Shown: positions 1 to 8,544 of the stretch, piece by piece
How positions within the stretch are numbered: the first letter of the stretch is position 1
Layout of the letters: the number at the start of each line of letters is the position of its first letter
Assembly: GCA_032718475.1 (NCBI GenBank)
Contig: JAUCBJ010007046.1
Coordinates: 1 to 52,512 of the forward strand
Origin: Nemertoderma westbladi
Lineage: Eukaryota; Xenacoelomorpha; Nemertodermatida; Nemertodermatidae
Length of the DNA stretch: 52,512 nt
Reading direction: 5' to 3'
Made by a program: the position numbers and the translations under genes
The notes under the pieces: model-generated
What the model was told of the DNA's origin: nothing
The model's input: the letters and a program-made list of their open reading frames with translations, nothing else
Database searches by the model: none

Positions 1-558
1 TTTGTTTTTTGAATTATTAACAAAACTTATCAACTCTTCTCTTCTTCAACAGCTCAATTCACTGACCGAAGACCGCTGAAGAAATAAAACGACTGAACGG
101 CACTCGCACTGAAAATAAAATTCACTATCCCAATGCAACAATGACACACCGACCGACTGACACTCACATATTACTTGACTACAGCAATTATACTGCCTGA
201 CAGACTAATGATGTAATGCAAAACACCACGGTACTGTATTAATAGGCCTACAGCTACTGTACAGACACCCTGTTGACTTGACAATAATCAACTGGACCAA
301 TCAGGAAACAGTTTTCGCGTACGCGTATGTGAAATCGCTCAATGTAATGTGTAGATACGTACGGCATACGTTGAAAATTAAAACCCGAAATAATTTAACC
401 TTCTAGCTAGTGTGCGAATACTCCAAGAGTACTGTTGGAATTCTTGTTCAACAAACTGTACAATTTCTGCGCGTTTGAAATTGCGCTTAACGAGTATACA
501 CAAACGTTCGTAGGATTCTTCATTTTCTTACCATTTATCCATAAAAGATTCTGCACAA
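1..558. other. Left flank, no gene seen
   Basis: This is AT-rich DNA left of the first transposon. Short ORFs on both strands show no recognisable domain, and I see no repeat except the start of the transposon terminus at its right edge. Confidence 0.5.
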
Positions 559-1166
559 TACGGAAGCCCATAGCGGTCATCATTTCACACACACAATGTG
601 TGTCGCAACTGTGCTTTACATTTACATTTTGGAGTGTGTGTGCGTGTCATTGTGTGTGTGTGCGTGTCATGTATGTGTGTGCGTGTCATGATATGTGTGT
701 GCGTGTCATGATATGTGTGTGCGTGTCATGATATGTGTGTGCGTGTCATGATATGTGTGTGCGTGTCATGATATGTGTGTGCGTGTCATGATGTGTGTGT
801 GCGTGTCATGATATGTGTGTGCGTGTCATGATATGTGTGTGCGTGTCATGATATGTGTGTGCGTGTCATGATATGTGTGTGCGTGTCATGATATGTGTGT
901 GCGTGTCATGATATGTGTGTGCGTGTCATGATATGTGTGTGCGTGTCATGATATGTGTGTGCGTGTCATGATATGTGTGTGCGTGTCATGATATGTGTGT
1001 GCGTGTCATGATATGTGTGTGCGTGTCATGATATGTGTGTGTGTGTCATTGTGGGTGTGTGTGCGTGTCATGATATGTGTGTGGGTGTCATGATATGTGT
1101 GTGCGTGTCATGATGATTGTCATGCCCCGTAATGGTCAAAATAAAAAGGCGGGAAATTCAATCAAA
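559..1166 (+). repeat. Left terminal inverted repeat with 20-bp minisatellite
   Basis: An outer unique stretch of about 75 bp is followed by roughly two dozen copies of a 20-bp unit (ATATGTGTGTGCGTGTCATG) at about 640-1112, then an inner stretch of about 50 bp. The whole is inverted at 5880-6429. A few units are variants (GTGTGTGT or GGGTGT in place of GTGCGT). Confidence 0.85.
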
Positions 1167-1353
1167 TATTTTCAACTGACTGGTAGAATCTAAATTCTGT
1201 ACCGGTAGGTAATCACTACACGCAGAGGCCCGTACTGCAGTACTGTCTTACTATTGTAGGCAGGTAGGCTACCAGTAGTAATTACTGAAGTACAGTAGCA
1301 GTTGACCTGTCTGAACTAAGGATCAACATCAGCGGCCACTCTTCCATATCAAT

Positions 1354-2502
1354 ATGACGCCTTGTTGGATGTTAAATATTATTAGTGTTTGCTTCAGTAT
1401 AAACTTATCAAATGGCGAAACTTGCCGTATTTTAGGTCGCCTTGGAGTAAACGTGAGCGATAAAACATTGCGGCGAAGACAAGCTGATCTGGGACTTAAA
1501 AGGAAGGGGTCATTCAATGGTTTCTCTGATGAGTTAATACGGGAGATTTTAAAAACTCTAAATGGTGTTGGATCCAGTTGGGGTTACCGCCACTTATGGC
1601 ACCATCTACGCCTGAAGGGCTACGTGGTTCCGCGGAGAGAAGTGGAGTGTCTATTACGTTGTATAGACCCTGAAGCAAGCGAACTCCGAAAACGCCACAA
1701 ACTTCAACGCCGCCGGTACCGCACTCTAGGACCCAATGCGGTTTGGCATAGCGATGGCTATGATAAACTCAAACCATTTGGATTTCCCATCCATGCATGC
1801 GTCGATGGTTGGTCGCGGTTTGTTGTCTGGTTGGAGCTAACTAGAACCAATAATGAGCCCCATGTCATTTGTGACTTCTACCTCGATGCAGTAAAAACAT
1901 TCGGTAGTCCTATTCGTCTAGAAACAGACAGGGGCACGGAGAATGGAGTCATGGCGGCAGCCCAGTCGTACTTTCACGGTTCTATTAACGCACATCGTTA
2001 TGTTAAATCGTGTCACAACCAACGCGTGGAATGTTGGTGGGCTCATTTACGTAAACAGTGGTCTAATTTTTGGATTGCTTTCTTTAGAGATATTATTGAA
2101 CAAGGCTTATATAATCCCATTGATGAACTACAGAAAGATTTAATTTGGTTTACTTTTTCCCCGTTACTACGTAGCCAACTTAAAGACATCTTAATGCACT
2201 GGAACAGTCACCCGATTAGAAGAAGTCGACACGACACCATCAGCGGTAAACCTTTAATCAACTTTCTGAACCCGGAGATTCAGGGAGGATTACCGAACCT
2301 TTCTAAGTGTATAGAAGGTGATGCCTGGAACGAAGTAGATGATTACGTCCAGAACCATAGACCACCGATCGACATAGAAAGTGACATATTGGGTTATTGT
2401 AACTATATTCGACAGACATTAGGGTGGAGCGAAACACCACGGAACACAGAGGAAGCCCTAAATCGCTATTGCGTTTTACGGAGACATTTTGAGATAGTTT
2501 AA
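1354..2502 (+). CDS. IS3/retroviral-integrase-like DDE transposase
   Basis: A 382-aa protein expected to cut and join the transposon ends in the nucleus. Residues about 20-50 look like a helix-turn-helix (CRILGRLGVNVSDKTLRRRQ), and the integrase core follows at about 125-260. The likely catalytic triad is D134 (in WHSDGYDKLK), D192 (in ETDRGTENG) and E226 (in NQRVECWWAHLRK), so 33 residues separate the second D from the E, as in rve-fold enzymes. The WHxDGYDKLKPxGF and CxNQRVExWW signatures match a family of animal integrase-core proteins usually found in repeats. I believe these belong to the IS3EU class but cannot confirm it. The frame stays open upstream to a TGA at 1312, so the start could lie earlier or in an upstream exon. 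The ORF is intact. It converges on the HECT gene, with about 1.1 kb between their stops. Confidence 0.8.
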   Translation: MTPCWMLNIISVCFSINLSNGETCRILGRLGVNVSDKTLRRRQADLGLKRKGSFNGFSDELIREILKTLNGVGSSWGYRHLWHHLRLKGYVVPRREVECLLRCIDPEASELRKRHKLQRRRYRTLGPNAVWHSDGYDKLKPFGFPIHACVDGWSRFVVWLELTRTNNEPHVICDFYLDAVKTFGSPIRLETDRGTENGVMAAAQSYFHGSINAHRYVKSCHNQRVECWWAHLRKQWSNFWIAFFRDIIEQGLYNPIDELQKDLIWFTFSPLLRSQLKDILMHWNSHPIRRSRHDTISGKPLINFLNPEIQGGLPNLSKCIEGDAWNEVDDYVQNHRPPIDIESDILGYCNYIRQTLGWSETPRNTEEALNRYCVLRRHFEIV

Positions 2503-3600
2503 ATTCTGCTACTGTAGTTTTCATTTTCTTAATACCGCATATATAATTATGTTTTTGTATAACAATAACTTGAGCTTTTATTACCAAGCTTTTTAAAGCC
2601 AGCTTTTTAGTAAGTATACTGTTACTGTAGTAGTTTGGGGTCTGGGGCAGATATCCCAGCGGTGCGCAATGCAATGCGCGTGATAGGCCTAGTGAAAGCG
2701 CGCTACCTATTTACAATGCACTAATGGTGGGTCGCTAGTACATGTTGGTTGATTCCCCCAGAAAAACTGTAAAACACCCCCCCCCCCCCCCCCCATTAAA
2801 GATTACAGATTCACAAAATCTGCTATTATGTAAAATGAAAATATTATTTATTATAAAATACTGGGGGAAAATGTAGAACTTTTTTCACTATTCTCGAGGT
2901 ATGTATTTTATTAAATTGGCACCTTTTCCACGTAAATCTTAGGTAAAAAGAAAGAACGAAATATACCCCTAGTGTTACAAAATAAATTTTATTTACTTGT
3001 GTGGAATTAATTGTGTGTTAAATAATTGAATGTTCTGGAATATTTAATTTAAGAAGAGAGCAGCTCAACTACAAACCAATATTGGATATTGACATCCGTT
3101 TTGAAGTACTTTGCCACTAAAGTTGCAATAACTTTTGAGTATATGCATGGATTTTGCTCAAATTGCGTGCAAACCTTTTCTACTTAGATTCTCTTTCGAT
3201 TCATGTAATAAAATTTAAGAAATTATTTTAAGAAAAAATTAACAATTTAAGAATAAAAGCTTTTACGGCCCTCGTTTTGTTATTAAGTAAGTACAACTAC
3301 AACAAGTAAGTTTTATTAACCCTATTAGTACCGGGCTAAAAAATGTTGTACACATACCGGGGGGGGGGGGGGGGGTCATATTGACCCCCCCCCCCCCCCC
3401 CCTCTAAAATCTACAAATATTTACGAAAACGTCTGATTTTTTGTTTGTACGTAGGTATCACTTGTCTGGATCCGACCCCCCCCGGGTTTAATAGGGTTAA
3501 GTAAAATTAACAGACACAACGTTTTAATTACATTTTCTAAACTAATAAAACTCGTAACATAATGAAATAAATTCACATATTCCTAAGCGAATAATTCAGG
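2503..3600. other. Spacer between the two convergent transposon genes
   Basis: An AT-rich stretch with no gene. It holds a C tract at about 2776-2794 and the small piggyBac-type element at 3316-3500. It should contain the 3' UTRs of both flanking genes. Confidence 0.6.
3316..3500. mobile_element. piggyBac-type MITE (185 bp) with G/C hairpin
   Basis: Both ends are TTAA followed by inverted CCCTATTA and an imperfect ACCCGGG extension (5' TTAACCCTATTAGTACCGGG, 3' CCCGGGTTTAATAGGGTTAA). TTAA target duplications with CCCT-type termini are a hallmark of piggyBac elements. It is non-autonomous because it has no ORF. Its centre is a run of 17 G, nine bases (TCATATTGA), then 18 C, able to fold into a very stable hairpin. 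Confidence 0.7.
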
Positions 3601-5724
3601 TCAGATTAAACCGAAGGACTGACCACTTTCAACAATAGAGTTTATTAAAATCGAGTTGAATTCTTCCTTGGTTGAATAATGGAGTGGCACGACTAGTTCA
3701 GTTGCACAAGTCGAATAGGTAAGTCGACACTTACAGGACGGTTCACAATGTTTAAATCGTATTGAGAGTTTAGGCAAACTAATTGGGCGGCTCGAACCAA
3801 AGAACCAACACATAAAAGCGTCTAAGCCTAAGCGCACACCTTCGCTGCTTGTTAAACACTTTTTACAAGATAATTCATCGACCAGTTCTCCAAGCCAAAA
3901 CAATATATTCTCCTCCTTGGCTAAGTTGTTGGAGCCATTTTCAGATAGGGTAGTGACTGCCGAATCAAAAAAATCTACAAGGTTGACTTTTGGGCAGCAA
4001 CTAAGAAATTTAAATAATACTTTACGATTTGAAACTTCGTTCAACAGTTGAACTTTTAGACAGTCAATGGCAGATTTATTGCTCAGGACAATTTTAACAT
4101 TTATGTAATTCAATAGGAAGTTTTCTTTCTTATTATTATCATCACTGTCCTGGGGAGGTATCAAACCAAGGTTAAAGCTGTCATCTATGATTTCATCTGT
4201 AAGAACACCATTACACTGAAAGTCCTTAAAAGAGCTATCAACAAAGATATCATTGAAATCGTTGATGAACAAACTGCGAATGTCGAATGAATCAAAACAT
4301 ATATACGCACTAACGAGTGGGTGTAACATACCAAATGTTTGTTCACCATGCAAAAACGACATAATAAGTAGTTTCGCTAGAATATCAAAAGACCCATTCA
4401 CAACGTTGGTCATATTAGCACATGAGGGAACGAGAAAGTCATTGTAAGAAAAGAAGAATGAGCTGGTTCGAAGACACTGGAAAACGGATCCAAAAAAATC
4501 ACGGCGTAGACCGCCTTGATCTTCGCCGCATTCACCAACGAATTTCACCTTCATGTGTCTGTGAATATCGATGTCACGCAGCTTGTTAAATGTATCGGTT
4601 AGTAAATGGCGCCTTCGTAAACGAATGTAATTAAACTCCTCATTGTCGCCCCAATAGTCGTACTTAACACTTGCATCATTAAAAAAATTAAGATCCTCGA
4701 CACTTACATTGAACAAGTTGCAATCAAATACAACAGTTGTTGTTGATAAATCAAGTTCCTCTCTGGAGCTTGGTATATGTTCAATAAAGTCGTCGTCGTC
4801 AACGTCATCTTCACTACCCAGAAAGGAAATCTCATTTGGATGAATGATTATGACATCTGGCGATGTATTCGACTGACATTGTTGAGGTTCCGATTCTGTA
4901 GTATGTACTGGGTCAGGTTCGAGAGTTTCAATTGCAGTAAATTCCACGCTCCCACCGGTGGTTTCTTCTACATCACTATCAACAGCGCATAGCTGATAAT
5001 CACTAATAGTACAGAGAAAAAATGTTAATCGCCTATAATCTTTACACATTTCCTCTTTATAATTTCGCAAGATGAAGTTATCTCCACTCAATGGAAGTTT
5101 TAAAGCGGGCTTCTTATCAACGTACAATAATACAATTTGACTGTCTAGCACAGCTACATCAAACACATCACTAAAGAGTCGCCTATACCTTGGAACAGCC
5201 AGTGCATGTAAACTTTCATAGTCTGCATCTTTGTCCACTGTAACAGTAGTAGTTTTACGCCAGACAGGTTTTAAAGAATCCGTCTTCGAACTATACACAC
5301 AAGCGCCAATATTAACAGTGGCTGAGCTCGCTTTTTCTTCACGACCGGTACCGGTATTTTTTAAATTCTGCTTAAGTTTTTTTTGCCTAGGCCTACCGCT
5401 ACCGGTAGTTGAAATATTTCCAGTTGATTCATCAGCATCATTACCGGTACCGGTACTTACTTGTAAATGACCACGTTTTTTCGCAATTAAAAATTCCGAA
5501 AATGACAACAGTTGACTAATATGAGAACTATTATTGGAACTGCTGGTACCGGTAGTAGGCCTTATATTATCTTCCGCATCACTCGCTGGTGTATCTGTAT
5601 GAGAACGAATTCCGTTGCCCTGTACCGGTTGACCGCCAACCGGTATTCGAACATTATGTCCACAATTATGACAAAACTTTGAAGCTTCAACAAGTTCACC
5701 TGCGCAATTACTACAAAACATCAT
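3601..5724 (-). CDS. Zinc-ribbon HECT-type E3 ubiquitin ligase, transposon-borne
   Basis: A 707-aa protein. Residues 4-21 form a zinc ribbon (C4, C7, C18, C21 in MMFCSNCAGELVEASKFCHN and the next residues). Residues about 25-360 are low-complexity and acidic, with a basic RPRQKKLKQ patch and an acidic DDVDDDDF stretch. A HECT domain fills about 365-707: the N-lobe signature ECGEDQGGLRRDFF starts at residue 398, and the C-lobe has the catalytic cysteine C673 in LTYSTCATEL, followed by the usual tail with a phenylalanine near the C-terminus (QSFGLI). Known for the family: HECT ligases take ubiquitin from E2 onto this cysteine and pass it to substrates. Inference: the domain looks full length and active. 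Its substrate could be the transposase or a host silencing factor. It reads away from the right terminus toward the transposase gene. No intron is needed. Confidence 0.8.
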   Translation of the reverse strand: MMFCSNCAGELVEASKFCHNCGHNVRIPVGGQPVQGNGIRSHTDTPASDAEDNIRPTTGTSSSNNSSHISQLLSFSEFLIAKKRGHLQVSTGTGNDADESTGNISTTGSGRPRQKKLKQNLKNTGTGREEKASSATVNIGACVYSSKTDSLKPVWRKTTTVTVDKDADYESLHALAVPRYRRLFSDVFDVAVLDSQIVLLYVDKKPALKLPLSGDNFILRNYKEEMCKDYRRLTFFLCTISDYQLCAVDSDVEETTGGSVEFTAIETLEPDPVHTTESEPQQCQSNTSPDVIIIHPNEISFLGSEDDVDDDDFIEHIPSSREELDLSTTTVVFDCNLFNVSVEDLNFFNDASVKYDYWGDNEEFNYIRLRRRHLLTDTFNKLRDIDIHRHMKVKFVGECGEDQGGLRRDFFGSVFQCLRTSSFFFSYNDFLVPSCANMTNVVNGSFDILAKLLIMSFLHGEQTFGMLHPLVSAYICFDSFDIRSLFINDFNDIFVDSSFKDFQCNGVLTDEIIDDSFNLGLIPPQDSDDNNKKENFLLNYINVKIVLSNKSAIDCLKVQLLNEVSNRKVLFKFLSCCPKVNLVDFFDSAVTTLSENGSNNLAKEENILFWLGELVDELSCKKCLTSSEGVRLGLDAFMCWFFGSSRPISLPKLSIRFKHCEPSCKCRLTYSTCATELVVPLHYSTKEEFNSILINSIVESGQSFGLI

Positions 5725-5840
5725 GTGTCCTGTCAGCCTGTTAATTGGCCCATTGCTGAGCTATGATTTAGTTTAGACTACAACAGTGCCGGTACACAAC
5801 CGGAAGCCTACTGCCCTGATGATTTCTTACAGAATTTCAG

Positions 5841-5864
5841 CAGGGCCTTCATATGAAGGCCCTG
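5841..5864. repeat. 24-bp perfect palindrome
   Basis: The half-site CAGGGCCTTCAT is followed immediately by its exact reverse complement. ATTTCAG occurs directly on both sides (5834-5840 and 5865-5871). It lies between the HECT start codon and the right terminal repeat, where a promoter or transposase site might be. Confidence 0.8.
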
Positions 5865-5879
5865 ATTTCAGCAATCAGT

Positions 5880-6429
5880 AATTGATTGAATTTCCCGCCT
5901 TTTTATTTCGACCATTACAGGGCATTAAAATCATCATGACACGCACACACATATCATGACACTCACACACATATCATGACACGCACACACACACAATGAC
6001 ACGCACACACATATCATGACACGCACACACATATCATGACACGCACACACATATCATGACACGCACACACATATCATGACACGCACACACATACAATGAC
6101 ACGCACACATATATCATGACACGCACACACATATCATGACACGCTCACACATACTCATGACACGCACACACATATCATGACACGCACACACACACTCATG
6201 ACACGCACACACACACAATGACACGCACACACGTATCATGACACGCACACACATATCATGACACACTCACACATATCATGACACGCACACACATATCATG
6301 ACACGCATACACATATCATGACACGCACACACACACAATGACACGCACACACACTCCAAAATGTAAATGTAAAGCACAGTTGCGACACACATTGTGTGTG
6401 TGAAATGATGACCGCTATGGGCTTCCGTA
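5880..6429 (-). repeat. Right terminal inverted repeat with 20-bp minisatellite
   Basis: Reverse complement of the left arm: an inner stretch (GAATTTCCCGCCTTTTTATT), about twenty units of CATGACACGCACACACATAT with several variants, then the outer stretch ending GGGCTTCCGTA at 6429. It has fewer and more varied units than the left arm. Confidence 0.85.
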
Positions 6430-6690
6430 GCATTTATATGGATGCAATCCAACCTCCATAGCAGCCATCTCCACTTTATTTAGTAGAAGCTGTGCATCTG
6501 CTAGCGTATTAGAGTACAGGGTGATGTCATCCACTAAGTCAGTGTGAATGTAGTTGATGGATATCTACTACTTCTGCATTCTTGCGAAAGTGCCCACTAT
6601 CTGTCTCAGAATGGGTGGAGTATTACTCTTAGCAATGGCAGTAATTTGTTCGAAGGAACATTCATCCTATAGCTAAACAAGACAGAGTAG
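6430..6690 (-). pseudogene. Degenerate LINE reverse transcriptase fragment
   Basis: Reading the minus strand from about 6555 to 6430 gives a short peptide with IHTDLVDDITLYSNTLADAQ and then LLLNKVEMAAMEVGLH. This is the motif-C region of non-LTR reverse transcriptases, with YADD damaged to VDD. The sequence further 5' on the minus strand has in-frame stops. It is an old fragment abutting the transposon's right end. Confidence 0.5.
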
Positions 6691-8301
6691 AGAATGCAGA
6701 GATGCACAGCGCAGGATGCAGAGAATCATAGTCAATTACCTTGGCTTGGTTGTATTGGTTGACCATATTTGTCTGACTGATTACTGCTGTACTTGTATAT
6801 TATACTTAAAGATTAACCTATGTAAATATTTGTTTGTGATATATATGGAGAATAGCAGACCCATTAATATTAGTATTACCGAACTGATTGTTATTTGCAT
6901 CAATTGAGGTAAACTTTGGGGGTCACTTAGCATTCTGTTTCAAACCAAGCTGTATATTAGTTTGTAGCCCGACACGTACGAGCCTAGAATCTTCGTTATT
7001 CATGAACAAAATTGTCTCAAGTCAGCATTTTATATACAACCATGTATTACAGCCAGAGTTAACATTCCATATCCCTAAAGGACATGCCGACTACGATCAT
7101 TCTTAGTTTTATGTTGTAATTGCCGTCAGACATAGACATTTTCATATCTGGAGCACGACATCCCAAATGGAACTGCTAATACATACCCTGTACGCCCATA
7201 TTGCTGTTAGGAATTATATTGTGAGAATCTGTCGTCTGATGCACATGCGGCCTATTTTATCCTGCCAATATTTATTAGACTCCCTTTGGGTCCTACGCCG
7301 CAATAGTTTGATTAATATTTTGATGTTATAAGACCAGAAAAATTAAAGTTAGAATTCTGTGATAAATAAAATTGTTTGTTAGAAAACTGGGGAAGTTACA
7401 AAAGCATGAACACCCGCTTGCAGTAAATGAACTAGTTAGTTCACTTATTAGCTTACCATTACTAGTAAATGTTTCTTCCAGCCAATATTTAAATAAATAA
7501 TTAAAAAATTAATAATTACGTATCCCAATACCTCCAGGGATGGTGGATGGGGCGGCCGAGGAACAGGATGGCGGGGTAGGTGGCGCAGGAGAAGGGGCCC
7601 ATACTTTACTCAGGTCCCGCCACAAACCCCCACCAGGGTCACAAAGGGGAAACAGCTCAAACAAATAACAACAACAGAACCACAAGAAACATCAACAGCC
7701 TGGGGGGTCTGTGCATATGCTAGATCAACAGCCCGGGGGGTCTGCGCCAATGCTAGATAAACAGACCGGCGCGTCTGCGCGTGACTGACAGCCCGGTTCC
7801 GAGATTCGCGTTGATGATACGTAGTAGGCATATTGCAGAAGGACAGCCATTTATAATTCTGTAGTTAGAGTGCCTATACGGTATTGTTCTGTGATTACCG
7901 TCAGTTGTTGGTATTTTGTTGGTGTATCGTGTATATATAATATTGTAAAATACCGGTACTATAGTTCAATTTATTTTGTAACTCTATATCACTGTGATTT
8001 ATTCAAGAATTGAGCAACAAAAAGTCGCAATTTAAAAATAAAATAACGTATTACATAACTATTACATGGGGAAAAAAACGTTAAACGTTTTTTTTCACAT
8101 ATTCTCTGGGTAATTTACCAAGAGAATAATTTGCCGAAAGTAATAATTTAATGATAAATTAATATTATAGCATATTATATATACTAAATAAAAAAAAGCG
8201 AATAGCGGGATGTCGTAAATTAATTCTATATCCACTTGAGTATTGTTACCTACATATGTTAGTGTAGGTAACATATGCTAGTATTTAAACTACCTACCTA
8301 C
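6691..8301. other. AT-rich spacer with small repeats and hairpins, no gene
   Basis: No supported gene. About 7686-7795 holds three imperfect copies of a unit near 33 bp (ACAGCCTGGGGGGTCTG... with ATGCTAGAT). Near-perfect hairpins lie at 8071-8095 (AAAAACGTT/AACGTTTTT), 8101-8127 (ATTCTCTGGGTAA/TTACCAAGAGAAT) and 8246-8273 (GTTACCTACA/TGTAGGTAAC). The motif ATATGCTAGTATTTAAAC at 8273-8290 also lies just right of the gypsy element at 11063-11080, which implies a short tandem duplication older than the insertion. Confidence 0.6.
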
Positions 8302-8305
8302 ATAT

Positions 8306-8544
8306 TGTAGTGAGCGCGATTCTCGCATTAGCGCGACTCACATCATTTCAACGTAATATATTCAGATATTACAGTCAGGAACATGTACTATGTTGACACC
8401 AGGACAGCTGGTGTGGCACCGGTAGGTACATATATAAAACCAGTAAACGGTAGTATGAGTGTAATATGAAGACTGACACGGACAGCAGTTTGTTGTCCGT
8501 CGAAAGTGAAAGTATCTCACGGTTCGATATCTGTTACCGCTACA
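8306..8544 (-). repeat. Gypsy 3' LTR
   Basis: A 239-bp LTR abutting the truncated RNase H coding sequence on its high-coordinate side. It is almost identical to 10824-11062. Confidence 0.85.

Larger units (their letters stand above)
559..6429. mobile_element. DNA transposon with integrase-like transposase and HECT ligase
   Basis: Seen: the outer sequence (561 onward, CGGAAGCCCATAGCGGTCAT) recurs as its reverse complement ending at 6427. The match continues through an oppositely oriented 20-bp minisatellite and an inner arm (AATAAAAAGGCGGGAAATTC near 1140-1160 and its complement near 5887-5910). A TA dinucleotide flanks both ends and could be a target duplication. Between the arms are two convergent ORFs, each starting a few hundred bases inside its own arm: a DDE transposase reading right and a HECT E3 ligase reading left. 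Family knowledge: the transposase resembles the IS3-like (IS3EU-type) integrase-core proteins of animal genomes. Inference: this is a single autonomous unit, since both genes are open and the arms bracket exactly these two. A piggyBac-type MITE and C/G tracts sit between the gene 3' ends. Confidence 0.75.

Noticed and set aside
435-731. 98-codon ORF running into the minisatellite
   Set aside because: Its C-terminal half is a translation of the GTGTGTGCGTGTCATG repeat (CVRVMICVC-like). No domain is present.
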